Numbered from the stretch's first letter, positions 20,738-33,405 are shown. The stretch is DNA of 64,000 bases from Solen grandis (GCA_021229015.1 CM037783.1:28404605-28468604); one strand, 5' to 3'. Made by a program: numbers and translations. The notes: generated by a model from the sequence alone, not told the origin.

Positions 20738-22081
20738 ACATTAACCTACGACCGAACGACATTTTTGTGAAACTCCTCCCTCTATTGATGATTTTAGTTT
20801 CTATTCATACCTAGGTCAAGTGCTCACAAACAGTATCACAAACAAAAAGCATATGTTCTTTTGTGTAAAGTAGGTCAACCGTTCACCATGTGTTTCACAC
20901 ATACACTGGTTGGATAAGCCAGTTAATATAAACATACTTGATTGACAGTTTAGGAACCATCCATTGTCTAGTAGACAGTCGGTCCGGTCTAGTAAAGCCC
21001 ACAAGTAACTGGTCCGATTGGTCTAGTTAAAAATCCACCAATTACTCATTATTTGCCCCTTCCATTCGTGCATTTAATTAACAACATGTATTTCTGATGG
21101 AAAAAATCGATTTTGACATGTAATTTCATTTGCTGTAGTTATCCGAGTTTGGAAAACCCAAGTTTATTTTTAGCATTTTGTTAATAAATTAAGTACGGCT
21201 ATTTGATTGGCTGCTGATGCATTGCAAACGGGCACTTGCTCTGTCGGCATGCTCTAAATGATTGAAAAATGTGTTTGATCGTTGAAATAAAAGCAATGTT
21301 TGAATTTGTTGCCTGTGATTACTATCTTTCCTTTGTCTTATGAGTTTGAGTGTTGTAATGGTAGATGAAATAAAAAATTAATATCTAAAAGGAGACAAAT
21401 TCTGGTTTCCCAAATGTTACACCGCACCATTTTCCGTATTTGTTTATTTGTATATGTTACAATCGAGCAGACGTATGTTTTTCGCTTATATTAAGTATGG
21501 ACCTATTAAAATTTGGGTTTCGACAAATAAAAGTAGCCAAATTTCAAATATACGTAAGGGAAATGAGGGATCAAAAAGAGTATGAAAAACAAAAGCTCAA
21601 ACCCCAATTTTGTGCAAAACGGAAAGATGATTTCCCGTGGCTGGGTCACGACGATTAAAACAGTGTGTTGTGCTATACTGTATGCCTTGCAGGAAATTTG
21701 AGACTGTGGGTAGATTTATTCATGGTACCATACAGACAACTTTAAAATTGATGACATAAAAAGTCACAATGAATCAACATTGCAGATAAGAAATAAACAA
21801 TCAAAATGTTAGCTCTTATAATAAATTAGTTGACCAGTCAGTGCAGAGACTGTTTTAATATGGACTGTTTAGGTTAACAATTAATGGACATTGTGCGTTC
21901 AACAATGTTGAAAATTAAGCAACATAAGATTTTTTAGAACAAATGACATTGTTCATGTACCCATAGAGCTGATATGTTGTCTAAAATGCTCATGGTGTTC
22001 TTTAATAAAAGTTGAAACAGTTTAATGAAAGAATAAAGTTAATTACATATTTTATCTTTTTTTTTTTAAAATTAAGGGCCG
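20738..22081. other. Non-coding AT-rich stretch
   Basis: The first bases (ACATTAACC) continue the pre-insertion sequence. A related string in reverse orientation (GGTAATGTTGAACCCTG) occurs near 22506-22522, so the element landed in repeat DNA. Phrases like GGTCCGGTCTAGT near 20985 resemble others near 22440. No gene was recognised. Confidence 0.4.
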
Positions 22082-22324
22082 GGCCGTGTTTGTTACATTT
22101 GGTGTCAGAAGTGGGATAATGTCAACTGCCATACCGGAGTTCCTTTCCCAGGCCAAGTCTCGGGTCGAGACTTCTCGGAGGGGGAAGTAATGTGACGATG
22201 CGTCGTCACGGGTATAGGTACAATCTCTGACAACTGCGTCAGGGAGTCGACTCTTTGGCTCAGTGGTTAGAGCATTGGGTTATCACGCCGGCGGACCGGG
22301 TTCGATTCGGCCGTGTTTGTTACA
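22082..22324 (+). mobile_element. TRIM-like miniature LTR element with tRNA-like sequence in its LTR (5' LTR truncated)
   Basis: The right LTR (22191-22324, 134 bp) begins TGTGACGATGCG and ends GTTTGTTACA. The last 16 bases of the same LTR (GGCCGTGTTTGTTACA) recur at 22082-22097, so only a stub of the left LTR remains. After it comes TGGTGTCAGAAGTGGGAT (22100-22117), an 18-base complement to the 3' end of metazoan tRNA-Leu as I recall it, a classic primer-binding site. A purine tract (GGAGGGGGAAG, 22177-22187) precedes the right LTR. The internal region is only 93 bp and encodes nothing. The LTR contains tRNA-like boxes A (TGGCTCAGTGG) and B (GGTTCGATTC). Confidence 0.75.
22246..22308 (+). 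promoter_or_regulatory. tRNA-like internal Pol III promoter within the TRIM-like LTR
   Basis: Box A TGGCTCAGTGG (about 22257-22267) and box B GGTTCGATTC (about 22299-22308) lie about 40 bases apart in tRNA order, with a D-arm-like GCTC..GAGC. Anticodon and T stems pair poorly, so it is not a tRNA gene. Pol III activity is inference. Confidence 0.6.
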
Positions 22325-22519
22325 ATTATATGACTGTGTATCCCTCAATAAATTGTTGGTATACAACAGGAGCATAACTATTAAGTGATGTTTAATGTAT
22401 TGTACTACAGGGTTTATCTCAAAAAAGTTTGGTCCAGTTCAAATTAGGTCAGGTCTAGTCAATTCTCTGTGCTACTGGGCTGCTGGTCCAGTGATTGGAA
22501 AAGGTAATGTTGAACCCTG

Positions 22520-22857
22520 CCTTCTCTCTCCGTCATGAGTAAACTCTCTCCCCCTTCTCTCTCTGTGTCATGAGTAAACTCTCTCCCCCTTCTCTCTCTG
22601 TGTCATGAGTAAACTCTCTCCCCCTTCTCTCTCTCTGTCATGAGTAAACTCTCTCCCCTTCTCTCTCAGTGTCATGAATTAACTCTCCCCCTCCCTTCTC
22701 TCTCTCTGTCTTGAATACCCCCCACACACACACACACACACACCCTCTCTCTCTCTCTCTCTCTCTCTGTCATAAGTAAACTCTCTCCCTCCTTCTCTCT
22801 CTCTCTCTCTGTCATGAGTAAACTCTCTCCCCCTCCTTCTCTCTCTGTCTTGAGTTA
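22520..22857 (+). repeat. CT-rich minisatellite, second array
   Basis: Same unit as the array at 12955-13347 (GTCATGAGTAAACTCTCTCC), here more regular at the start (about 36-bp period). It includes a (CA)n run near 22723-22742 and (CT)n near 22745-22768. Confidence 0.85.
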
Positions 22858-23990
22858 AAACTGACCGCTGAATATAGATTGACCGTCTAATACAGGTGGC
22901 AGCTAAAACACTTCAACTGTATAACTATATGGTTATGCCCATGCATTTCAATTATGTTGGATTTAAATTACACCAGGATAGTTTTCCTAAAACTTGAAAA
23001 AATAGTTCAACATTATACATCTAAAATATAAGGATTTGGATTTTTAAGAAACAATGAAGAATAACCAAAATGCAGGACGCACATGCAGTTTGTTCAGGTA
23101 TACCTCAGTTATACCAGAGATACTGTTACCCTTACTCTGCAGAAATATGTTCAAATTTAACAACTAGAACTAATCATAGGTATATGAATAATGGATCTAA
23201 ATAAATATGTATTACCAAATGCTCTTATACATGTAATACACATGAAGTTTGCTTGGGTACAATAAGATACAGACAATATACATGATGTATTCCCAGTTTG
23301 GTTAGGATAATTACTTTTATGACACCTCAGTTAAATAGATTTAAGAAAATACATGTGTATACTAGCCAATGGCTTTATTATTTTTGTTTGACTTGAATAT
23401 ACTTACGTTTTGTTGGGATGCATATATGCAAACGATCAGGTTAAATTAAGTTAAAGTTTGAATGTATGAAAAACACCAACTTTATAAATCACAAACCATA
23501 AAGCTGTGACACAAATGATGGAAAATGGCTCAAAAGCTAATTGAGTAAATTTCTGCCACTCTGAGTGCACCAGAGGCTCAGTGAGCCATGAGTTTTTTGT
23601 TAACTTCCAAGATGTCATGACTATTTCAACAAGAATGACCACATGCATAATAATCTTTGCCAGTGCAAGTGAATTGTTTAAGCGCAAGACTTTTTTTTTC
23701 CAATCATTATATTAAATGTAAAATTGGTAAAAGGTTTACATGGTTATGTAGCTGAAATGGTAGAGCACTAGCCATGTAGGTGAGGTAGGTGAGAGAATTA
23801 TTAGCACAATTTTCTAGACTGGTTATAATCACAGACATATACAGGTTGGTAAATATGTCTATGTTATAATGCAGGGTTGTTACATAGTACCTACTTTCCT
23901 GTTCTCTTTCCTGTGAATTCAAGGATTACATGTAATTCTTGGTTGGGGATTATGCAATGGCCAATAAGTATCGGTTAGAGATTTGTAAAC
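22858..23990. other. Non-coding stretch with a weak tRNA-like fragment
   Basis: AT-rich. Near 23742-23770 a string (TATGTAGCTGAAATGGTAGAGC) resembles a tRNA D-arm, without a matching box B. Nothing else was recognised. Confidence 0.35.
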
Positions 23991-23993
23991 ATG

Positions 23994-24062
23994 GTCCAGT
24001 TGCTCAATCGGTGGAGCCCTGGCCATGTATATAAGCATGGGCTCGGGGTTTGAATTCCACTC
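23994..24062 (+). repeat. tRNA-like SINE head
   Basis: Box A-like TTGCTCAATCGG and box B-like GGTTTGAATTCC in tRNA spacing, followed by CAGGTTACTCATTTA. The anticodon arm does not fold cleanly. Read as a decayed tRNA-derived element. Confidence 0.45.
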
Positions 24063-24153
24063 AGGTTACTCATTTATGTCACCAGATTAGTAGTGATTAC
24101 AAATTTAAAACTTATATTTTATTTTGATTTTTATTATTTGTGAAGGTAGGACA

Positions 24154-24315
24154 ATCTGTCCAGTTAGCTCAGTGGGTAGAACACTATGGTGGCGCACGTG
24201 TTCTGGCCGTTGTCGGTAAGGGAAAGGTGTAGTATGTGTGGATAGAAGTATCTGTCGCGTTATACTTATTGTTGAAACTCCATGACGACAGGAGTCGTTG
24301 GTTTGAGTCATGCAC
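24154..24315 (+). repeat. Split tRNA-like sequence
   Basis: A tRNA-like 5' half (CAGTTAGCTCAGTGGGTAGA) and a box B-like string (GTTGGTTTGAGTCA) are separated by about 115 bases instead of about 40. An insertion into a tRNA-like element is likely. Confidence 0.4.
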
Positions 24316-24479
24316 TAACACTAGGCACACTTAGAAACTTACATTGTTTTGACATTGTAGTAACATAAGTCAGTGGAATTTGTATAAACAAAACAAAAGT
24401 CATATTAATTACTGTGTTATGCTGGAGTTTGCTGTCACTACGACTGTGAGTATTCTAGTTATATAGTGATGTCCGGCTT

Positions 24480-24662
24480 ATATATAATAACATGTAAAGG
24501 AAGTCTCCAGAGTGCACATATGCACCCGACCAGAACCACCAACCATCCACAGCGAGCTGGATGGCTTACTCAGATGAAGAAAGTGACACTGCTAAGAATC
24601 TAACCCACAATGGAAAGAAGCTACGTGATTGAATCTCTGCAGTTGTAACCATTTAGCCACAT
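24480..24662 (-). repeat. SINE family 2, degenerate reverse copy
   Basis: Read on the minus strand it follows the order of the copy at 48717-48968: tRNA-like head with a weakened GGGTTAGATTC box, then a CCATCCAGCTCGCTG block and GGTTGGTGGTTCT. Strongly diverged. Confidence 0.45.
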
Positions 24663-24851
24663 ATTAGTTCTCCACATATTAAAATATATAATTCATTTAT
24701 AAATGCTCAACTTTTACATAATATATGAAAAATACAAAATTAAATGGCATTTTTTTTATTTAAATATTATATATATATAAATTACAATTATTGTTATTGT
24801 AATGACTAAAAGTAACCGGGTTTCCCTTAACAGTGAGGGATTAGTTAAGTG

Positions 24852-24926
24852 ACACATCCAGCCCAGTCAGTAGAGCATTGAATGTCTCCGGTTTGAGTCC
24901 CGGTCAGGCTGTACACATATTTCTCA
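24852..24926 (+). repeat. tRNA-like SINE head
   Basis: Box A-like CAGCCCAGTCAGTAGAGC and box B GGTTTGAGTCCC, then GGTCAGGCTG..CACATATTTCTCA. The 3' flank resembles that of the tRNA-like sequence at 34222-34304 (minus strand), indicating one dispersed family. Confidence 0.5.
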
Positions 24927-25567
24927 TATATATATACTCACACTAACAACACACACACAGACCTAATGTTATCTTTTCATAAACATTTGATCCTAAGCAT
25001 TTTGTATCAAAACTTAATTTTATTCTTGAAACATATTTCAGTACTGTATACTACCATCTGATTAAAAAAATGTAGAATTTAGATTTAAAAGTCACCCATA
25101 ATTTATAAGGCTACAAAGATGCAACAACAACATAACAATTTCGGTATTCGTGAATCAGGATATCACAATATTATAATGGTCTAAAACAACGGATGTACCG
25201 TTAATGCATTTCGTAAAGAAATGTGTGATTTTAAACACTAGGTTTTTCCTTTAACTACAAATAAATCAAACATTTTCCTAATAAAACCCGTCTTATTTTC
25301 GATTTTATTCGACTGGATATGAACGTTCGGAACAAAACGATCGCTATTTTCCGACAGGAGGTAGAGGTCGGCTTTTTTCGATCATTTTATCTCGACAGGA
25401 AATAAATCGACCGATTTTACAGTGATTCCAGTCGTTTATCAGCTGTTTCCGGTCGGATATGTGTTATTTTTACAAAATGCACGATATCTCAGCCAATATA
25501 AATGTGTTTTTAAAAAACAAGACATATTTAGAATCGGGGAAACAATGCTCTTTCAATATCAATGATA
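24927..25567. other. Non-coding stretch
   Basis: AT-rich. From about 25310 to 25460 CGAC/GTCG strings recur. No gene was recognised. Confidence 0.35.
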
Positions 25568-27490
25568 AAACTAGAAGTCGTTTGTTTAAGATACAAACGA
25601 AGCGGCTTTCCGTTTGCTTATTTCAAAGGTATTGAATATATAAGTTAATACAAAAAAAAATGGAATAATGATGCATAATAATGTATGATTTAATGCGGAA
25701 ATCATTTTTATCATAAATATATACTTATGTTCAAAAATAAGCTTTAAATCTTTTTTTTCTTTTTATCATTTTCATCTTCTTAAGAAGATATTGAGAAGGC
25801 ATAAATATAGATCTTATTTGATTACGCATCCGTTTACTATCATGCAGAAAAAACAACAACAAAAAAAACAAAAAAAAAAACAGGAACATTTTAAGATGAT
25901 AATACTTTCCTCAAGAAATTTTTTCTCACGTTATTCAATCGATTTTAAAAGTTTTTATTTTTTATTTAATATCTATTTCTTCGTAAGTATATGACTTAAC
26001 AAATATGCATTGCAATTTGATCCACATAATTGAAATTGTAAGAAACAACAAAAATATTTTGAAATCAATGACTTTTAACCTTTAAATTGATTGAGATTTA
26101 CATTTGCAAAGATAGATGGAAACAAGGGCAGAGGTGTAAGCAAAATCGTGAAAATAATTTCTTATTTCTATGTAATTAACGTTATTTACGTCTAGAAACT
26201 TTCAACAACTCATTTGCTTTATATATTTGCTTATTTTTACAGGTTTAGAAAAAGAAACCATAAAAACATTTAGAAAACATAAAAAATCGATAGGTAGATA
26301 TACATGTATTTGTCATTTTCTTCAGGTTTGCGTAAAGCCGTAATAGTAAATGCAATAAGTTTTCCGTATAGGTTTTCTGGCTCTAGTATAACTATACTAA
26401 TTCATCGTAAATGCGACTCATTTACTCAAAAACGTATCACAATTCACTATTCAACGCAGGCACTCTTTCCTGCAAAAGGACAGTCGGATCTTGCTCAACC
26501 AACCCAATGACCGCTTTCATTTCTTTCTTCAAATTAATAGATTTTCATGATTTAGCCCTTTTACGAAAAACATGAATAAGTTTTGATAACGTAATCACTT
26601 GGATTTTTCTGGACTTTTTGCGCATGTTAAGGTACGGCAATATTTCTTATTTAAAGTTAATATCCAATCTAAATTTTTTGTTGTCATAAACAAGTGAAAA
26701 ATTTCTTAAGGTATGCTTAAGATTGGCATTAATACTCATGACGCTGGAGCGCGAATACAAATTGAAATGAATGATTTTTATATTTCAACGACGTCAAAGT
26801 CAAGTGACTAAAAATATCTTTTTTTGCAATGACATATTCATTCTAACGTTCTATTAATCCAGAAAAAAAAATAATCTTCGACAATGCGAACAGGTTTGTT
26901 TTCACATTTTCAAGTAGGCATTCCATCAAACATGAATAACTGCCATGTTTGATGACGTAATCACTTGAAATTTTCAAGACCTTATGAACGTACTAAGTTT
27001 CGAAAAATTTTAAAATTTTAAGTTCATTGGTCTAATTGGCGATTTTATATGATTTTTAAAAAAAAATTCTTGCTTTAGTATGCATGACGTCAGAACCACG
27101 TGACAAAACAAACATTTCTTGCAGTATGCATCATTTCAATTAAAAAAAATTTTTTTAAAAAAAAAAAAATAGAATGTAAACTTCTATGCCGATATGCTGC
27201 CCAATTGTCATGCTTCTAACACATCAGGGGGCTTTGTAACATTTAAACTTAATTTTTGGACCATAGTTCGAAACTCGGTATTGCCATGAAATCTTTTTTT
27301 TTTTTCGAATTTGGAAATTTGAATTTCAAGGTGCACATCTACATCCTAAAATACATCTTCTGTAAAAATATCAAGATAATCGGACCAAAATTGGAGGCTC
27401 TAGAGCGCAAACAAACTTTTGAAGCTGACGTCAAATCTGACGTCAGATGACGCCAATGATGATTGAAAATGATCGAATGTATAAAAAGAT
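25568..27490 (+). repeat. Repeat R, copy 1
   Basis: Begins with ACTAGAAGTCGTTTGTTTAA, as does the copy at 61664. The body matches 29767-31440 block by block, including CAATTCACTATTCAACGCAGG, a CATCAAACATG..CATGTTTGATG inverted pair and GACGTCA clusters (27085, 27426, 27438). The 3' part seen in copy 2 is missing. No open frame of note. Class unknown: no LTRs, and a tail of AAT repeats in other copies. Confidence 0.75.
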
Positions 27491-27660
27491 AACAAAATCC
27501 CGATATATATCTTCTTTGAAAAATTGAAGAAGATCCGCCTGTTATGAGATTGAGTGATTTTAATTTAGTAAATTGAACTTTAGCATTTTGATTAAAGTAA
27601 AGCGTCAATAATAAGCTTTGGAATAGTCTAGTGTGCTGTCTTACGGACAACTCCTGTTGT
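27491..27660 (+). repeat. Right-end fragment of a tandem-core element (module D type)
   Basis: The terminal string GGAATAGTCTAGTGTGCTG, followed by GGACAACTCCTGTTG and T-rich sequence, matches the right-end pattern of the element ending at 10940 and the end near 56304. Its core was not recognised. Confidence 0.4.
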
Positions 27661-27797
27661 TCTTTTCAAATATTATTCATATTCATAATTCCTTGATTAC
27701 TTACCCGCATCATTTGGCTTTTCATGTATTAGTAGCATGACACGTTATCATCACTCCAATTGTATATCAGGTCATATGAAGCACTATAACCTTTCGT

Positions 27798-28712
27798 AGC
27801 TCACCTGAGCACAACATGCTCAATGTGAGCTTTTGTGGTCACCTTGCGTCGTCATCAATTTACTTTAAGACATATCCTCTGAAACCACAGGGTAGAAATT
27901 GATGAAACTTAGCATGAATGATCCTTGGTAGGCCTTTCACCAAAGACGTTAAAATGAATTTCATCCATTTAGAACTCTTGTTGCCATGACAACCAACAGA
28001 ATTTTATCTTATAAACTTAAAAGTGTTTCTCCTCTAAAACTAAGAATAGTAAGAATTTAATGTCGTTTGGCACAAATGGTTTCATTATAGTGCTCTACCA
28101 TAAGCTAAAATAAAATTGATCCCTTAAAAATGAGACCCCTAAGAGGTCGGCTAATTTCCTCATATACTCTATACAGAAATTTCAAAATTCCTCCTCAAGG
28201 AATTTAATATCATTTGACGGAAACGGTACCTCTTAGTGCTCTAACAAAATTTAAGAAATACAATTAATAACTTAAGAGGACTGCAGGGGCTCGACCCATT
28301 TCCTTTTATACTTTGTACAGAACATTTCTAATATTTTTTCTATCAACCCAAAAGTCAGAACTTCATGTCATTTGGTACAAATGGTCAACCCAATGTGCTC
28401 TACCATAATTGCTTAAATAAAGTAAAGTTTATCCCTCGGAAAATGGGACTTCTCTATATAGAACATTTCAAATTCTTCTATCAAACAAGTAGTCAGAATT
28501 TAATTTCATTGGGCACAAATTTGTTCTACTAACATTGCTTAAATAAAGTTGATTCCTTGAAATTTGCGGTCTGCAAAATGATGATTGACTAGTATTCTTG
28601 AGAATTATGTATATGAAATTTGAAGCAAAGCTGCTGAAGCTTACAAGGTAAAATCAAATGACCTGAATTGTTTTAATTTTTAATTAGGCTAATGATACTC
28701 TAGGGCCCTCTT
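27798..28712 (+). mobile_element. Tandem-core element, diverged module A
   Basis: The left hairpin is recognisable (GCTCACCTGAGCAC then GTGCTCA-like, AATGTGAGCTTTTG), followed by CCTCTGAAACCACAGGG and a decayed RFX-type palindrome (GTTGCCATGACAAC). Later units share the TTTAATTTCATTTGGCACAAA theme with 53094-53950. The right end is degenerate (CTAGGGCCCTCTT). An old copy. Confidence 0.6.
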
Positions 28713-29766
28713 CTTTCATGGTCGGATATAACAAAGACAAGGTGAGAATCGGGGGTATTAGTTGCCTTTAGTGATAACTCTAGCTATCGTCAGACATTAT
28801 TTTGACCTAGCGTTTGGTGCACGTTTGCAAAACAAAATCTCATGTTACCGGAATGATTATACTTGTAAAGGTTTAGTGATATTTCAGAAATCCATGCTTT
28901 TATTTATAAACAATTCCATGACATGGCGTAAACTTATGCAGACGCTTGCAAAACAAAACTCTCATATTACATAAATACTTTTACGGGTAAGGGTTCTTTT
29001 CAATGTGTCTCAATGCTTCCCTGCCCAAAGGAGATTGAAATACTCTGGTATTGTAATGTCAATATAACCCACACATACTGCATGCTCATGTAAACTTCCT
29101 GTTCATTTAAAGTTATATATCTTAGGGTAACATTTTACTGGCTCGTGATAGCAACACAATCTTGAAATTTGGTTCATCTGTAAAATGTAAAAAACAAAAC
29201 AAAAAACCCGCATTGTGTTGTTCTATGTGGTGGTTAATGGTTATATTGTTGTTGCTTCTATATTAAACAACGATGCTTACCTAAATATTTTAAAATTCTG
29301 GTAACAATAAATTCCTTTTTGTACCATCAGTGCACTAAAGAATACATGATTTTCAATATTACTTTTTAGTCATTAACGGAACGATGATGATCTATCAGTG
29401 CATGTCTTACTGGCATCCTTGGGTGTAAATACAATGTACATACATTCTGCAATTTTGAAATATATGTCCTTGCTCGCCGCAAACATACGTGTGTATTTAT
29501 TTCATGATTTGTATTGTACGTATGCATTTGTTTCCACCCCAGAGACCCCTAGAGATTATGTACAATCAAGTTTGCACTATATGAATACATTGACACTGTA
29601 ATGTATCCTCGCTGTGTATTATCAAATTACACATAATCGTGACTGCTAGTTTTCAAGGAATGTGAAAACAATGCACGCATCTCGGTCATATGGGCTACAA
29701 AAGATAGTACAAGAAATGAGTCAACGTCGCCGAGAAAAATATGTCAAGGAGAAATATGCAAACTGG
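28713..29766. other. Non-coding stretch
   Basis: No gene or element was recognised. Two loosely similar blocks containing TTGCAAAACAAAA lie near 28825 and 28947. Confidence 0.35.
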
Positions 29767-32080
29767 AATCGATTTTAAAAGTTTTTTATTCTCTATTTAA
29801 TATCTTTTTCTTCGTAAGCATATTACTTAACAAATATTCATTGCAATTTGACCCACAATTGAAATTGTAAAGAAGAAAAAAAAGTTTGAAATCCATGACT
29901 TCCAACCTTTAAATTGATTGAGTTTTACATTTGGAAAAATACATGGAAAGAAAGGCAGGGGTTTAAGCAAAATCATGAAAATACTTTCTTATTTCTATGT
30001 AATTAACGTTATAAACGTCTTAAACTTCAACAATTCATTTGTTATTTTTTTATTTTTACAGTTTAAAAAAAATTTTTAGAAAACATAAAAAATCGGTAGG
30101 TAGAATTACATGTATTTGTCATTTTCTTCAGGTTTGCGGAAAGCCGTGATAACAAATGCAATAAGATATCCGTAAAGGTTTTCTGGCTCTAGTATAATTA
30201 TACTAATTCATTGTAAATGCGACTCATTTACTCAAAAACGTATCACAATTCACTATTCAACGCAGGCACTCATTCCTGCAAAAGAACAATGGGATCTTGC
30301 TCAATCAAACCAATGACCACTTTCATTTCTTTCTTCAAATTAATAGATTTACATGAATTAGCCCTTTTACGAAAAACATGAATAAGTCATGTTTGATAAC
30401 GTAATCACTTGAAATTTTCTGGACTTTTTGCGCATGCTAAGGTACGGCAATTTTACTTATCTAATGTTAATATATCCAATCTTTTGATCTTTTTTAAAAT
30501 ATGTTGCTTACAAATCAATGTTGTCATAAACAAGTGACACAACATAAATTCCTTAAGGTATGCTTAAGATTGGCATCAATACTCATGACGCTAGAGCGCG
30601 AATACATATTGAAATGAATGTTTTTATTTTATATTTCTACGACGTCAAAATCAAGTGACTAAAGAAAAAATATCATTTTTTGCAAGGACATGTTCAGCTC
30701 AAGTAATATTTATCCAGAAAAAATATCGAGAATGCGAACAGGTTTGTTTTCAAGTAGGCATTCCATCAAACATGAATATCCGACATGTTTGATGACGTAA
30801 TTACTTGAAATTTTGAAGACCTTATGAACGTACTAAGTTTCGATATTTTTGAAAATTATAAATTCATTGGTCTAATTGGCGATTTTATATGATTTTTAAA
30901 AAATAATTCTTGCTTTAGTATGCATGACGTCATAACCACGTGACAATTTTTTTTTTTTTTTTTTTGGCAGTATGCATCACTTCAATCTTAACTCTATCAA
31001 TTCTGAAGATTTAATTAAGACTGACTCAAAATTCATGATACTAGAGCGAGAGAAATTTTTAAAAAGAAATGATTTTTATCTTTTTGATGATGTCATAACC
31101 ACGTGACTCAAAATAAATAATGCAGAAAATAGAATGTAAACCTCTATGCCAATATGCTGTCCAATTTTCATGCTTCTAACGCATCAGGGGGCTTTGTAAC
31201 AGTTAAATTTAGTTTTTGGACCAAAGTTCGAAACCTGGTATTGCCATAAAATCTTAATCTTTTCGAATTTGGAAATTCAAATGCTAAGGTGCACATCTAC
31301 ACCCTAAAATACATCTTCTGTAAAAATATCAAGATAATCGGATCAGAATTGAAGGCTCTAGAGCGCGAACAACCTTTTGAAGCTGACGTCAAATATGACG
31401 TCATATGACGCCAATGAAAATTGAAAATGAAAGAATGTATAAAAAGATACTTTTTTATCGCTGCAATTTCAATTTCATTTAAATTGACTCGAAATGTATG
31501 ATGCCAGAGCGAGAGAAATCCTTGAAAAAATAGGATTTTGCCCTTTAAATGACGTCATTACCACGTGACTTAAAAGGTAATCTTTCAGAAAAAAGAAAGT
31601 AGATATCTGGGCCGATTAGCTGTTTATTTTTCATGCTTCTAACTCCTCAGTAGCCTTTGTAACATTAAATGATAGTTTTAGGACCAAAGTTCGAAACTCG
31701 GTTTTGCCATAAATTCTTAAATGTTTCGAATTTGAAAATTTGAAAGACAAGGTGCACATTAACATCATAACATACTTCTTCTGTGAAAATATCAAGATAA
31801 AACGAGAAAAAATAAAGGCTCCAGAGCGCGAACAAACTTTTAATGCTGACGTCAAATCTGACGTCATTTAACGTCATTGAAAATTTAAAATGATAGAATT
31901 TAAAAATTTGAACATTTTTGTCGAGGCAATTTAATTTTCATGTTGCTCAGACACTGGCAACATACTGAAATTAACTCTTGGATTTGGTTGGAAAATGAGG
32001 AATAATAATAATAAGAAGAAGAAACATAACAAACCCTATACGTTTTCCGCAGGTTTGCGGAAAGCCGTAAATATATGTAA
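29767..32080 (+). repeat. Repeat R, copy 2 (5' truncated)
   Basis: Starts in the middle of the R consensus (CGATTTTAAAAG) and is otherwise the longest copy. It contains two similar GACGTCA-bearing blocks (about 31310-31440 and 31780-31890) and the TGACGTCATAACCACGTGAC element near 30925. It ends with AATAATAATAATAAGAAGAAG. Non-coding. Confidence 0.75.
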
Positions 32081-32328
32081 GAAATGTAGTTTTTAAAACA
32101 GTTTATGGAAAAAAACCGACGTTCCATAAATTCACCGACGCGGGTTATACGATTAATATACTCAAAATATTAGCTAGACAAAATATTGTTCCTCATAATA
32201 AATTAAAGTCTTTTTTTTTTAAATAATTTATGCTATATATTTATTTTATACATGCTAGGGCGTTTCCAATAATAATTATTTGTACACTTTTATATGATTT
32301 ACAAGGGAATACGAGGAGCGGTATATAA

Positions 32329-32479
32329 GGCAATCCACCCAAAATCATGGTCCCTCAAGTGCTTAAAAAAAGACTTCAGTGTAAAGCATCTACTGAGTCT
32401 ATAAAGGCTTGCCATTACTATAAATTTCCCACGATCATTTGATGTACTATGATCACATTCTAATGATGGATGGATTACC
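32329..32479. mobile_element. MITE family M2, 151 bp
   Basis: Ends GGCAATCC...GGATTACC are inverted. The right side is followed by TTAA; the left side has ATAA, a probable mutated target duplication. The internal block ATCATGGTCC and the end TAATGATGGATGGATTACC match the copy at 49072-49268. Confidence 0.6.
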
Positions 32480-32545
32480 TTAAATGGAAGAGCAGCTACC
32501 TTGGGAATATTCTTATAGCACTACAGAGAGGTGTACCCCTCCAAC

Positions 32546-32551
32546 TCCCCT

Positions 32552-32595
<44 letters not shown>

Positions 32596-32596
32596 A
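32546..32596 (+). repeat. (CT)n microsatellite
   Basis: Nearly pure CT dinucleotides with one interruption. Confidence 0.9.
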
Positions 32597-32837
32597 AAAT
32601 TTCTATGCTCGGATACTTGAAAGTCAGATTTTGCTTTTGTATATTAAACGTGTTTCATAAGTCAGCAAGAATGATTGATAGTTTTGCCAGTTTGAAAACC
32701 AATGGTAAATACGGTAATGATAATGGAATATATACAGTTTTTCCAGCCATGGTTTATATATAAACAAATAAGAAATGGATGCAAAATCGTATTTTTTAAG
32801 TACTATATTCTTTCCGACGATTCCATATTTGACCATT

Positions 32838-32965
32838 ACATCAAGCCATAGTATCTCTCTCTCAACACACCCACACACACACCCACACCCACAAACGCAA
32901 CATCAAGCCATAGTATCTCTCTCTCAACACACTCCTCCACACACACCCACACACACAAATGCAAC
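32838..32965 (+). repeat. Tandem duplication with CA-rich units
   Basis: The block ACATCAAGCCATAGTATCTC..CACACCC occurs twice, about 63 bp apart, with CACACC-type simple sequence in each. Confidence 0.75.
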
Positions 32966-33405
32966 TTTTCGAAATTTGCTGGCATTCATCCGATACAAGA
33001 TGGTGTGTACAAATGAATTCCTGTCAGTTTACACATTGTGTTTCATTTCATTCCTTCAGGAATAGATTTTTCGGTAACATTTAATATCCTTAATTATCGC
33101 TTGGTTAACCATAATCAACAAAAAATTAAAGCATTAATTAACATTCTGATATATCCGTATAATTTCCTGTGGAATTTTCCGACTAGAGTTAATTTAGTAA
33201 TGTTTTCACGGATGTTAATTAGACGTTTTTACATACACCGTACGTCATGCTTCTAACATTAACCATCGTTAACCATCATAAAATATTATTTTCAATATAA
33301 ATTTGAAGGAAATAGCCGTATAAATACGACGGCTGTGACATGGGGAGTCTTAGTAATAAAATAAAATAAATATAATAATATATGCATACTTCTATATGTG
33401 TAGAA

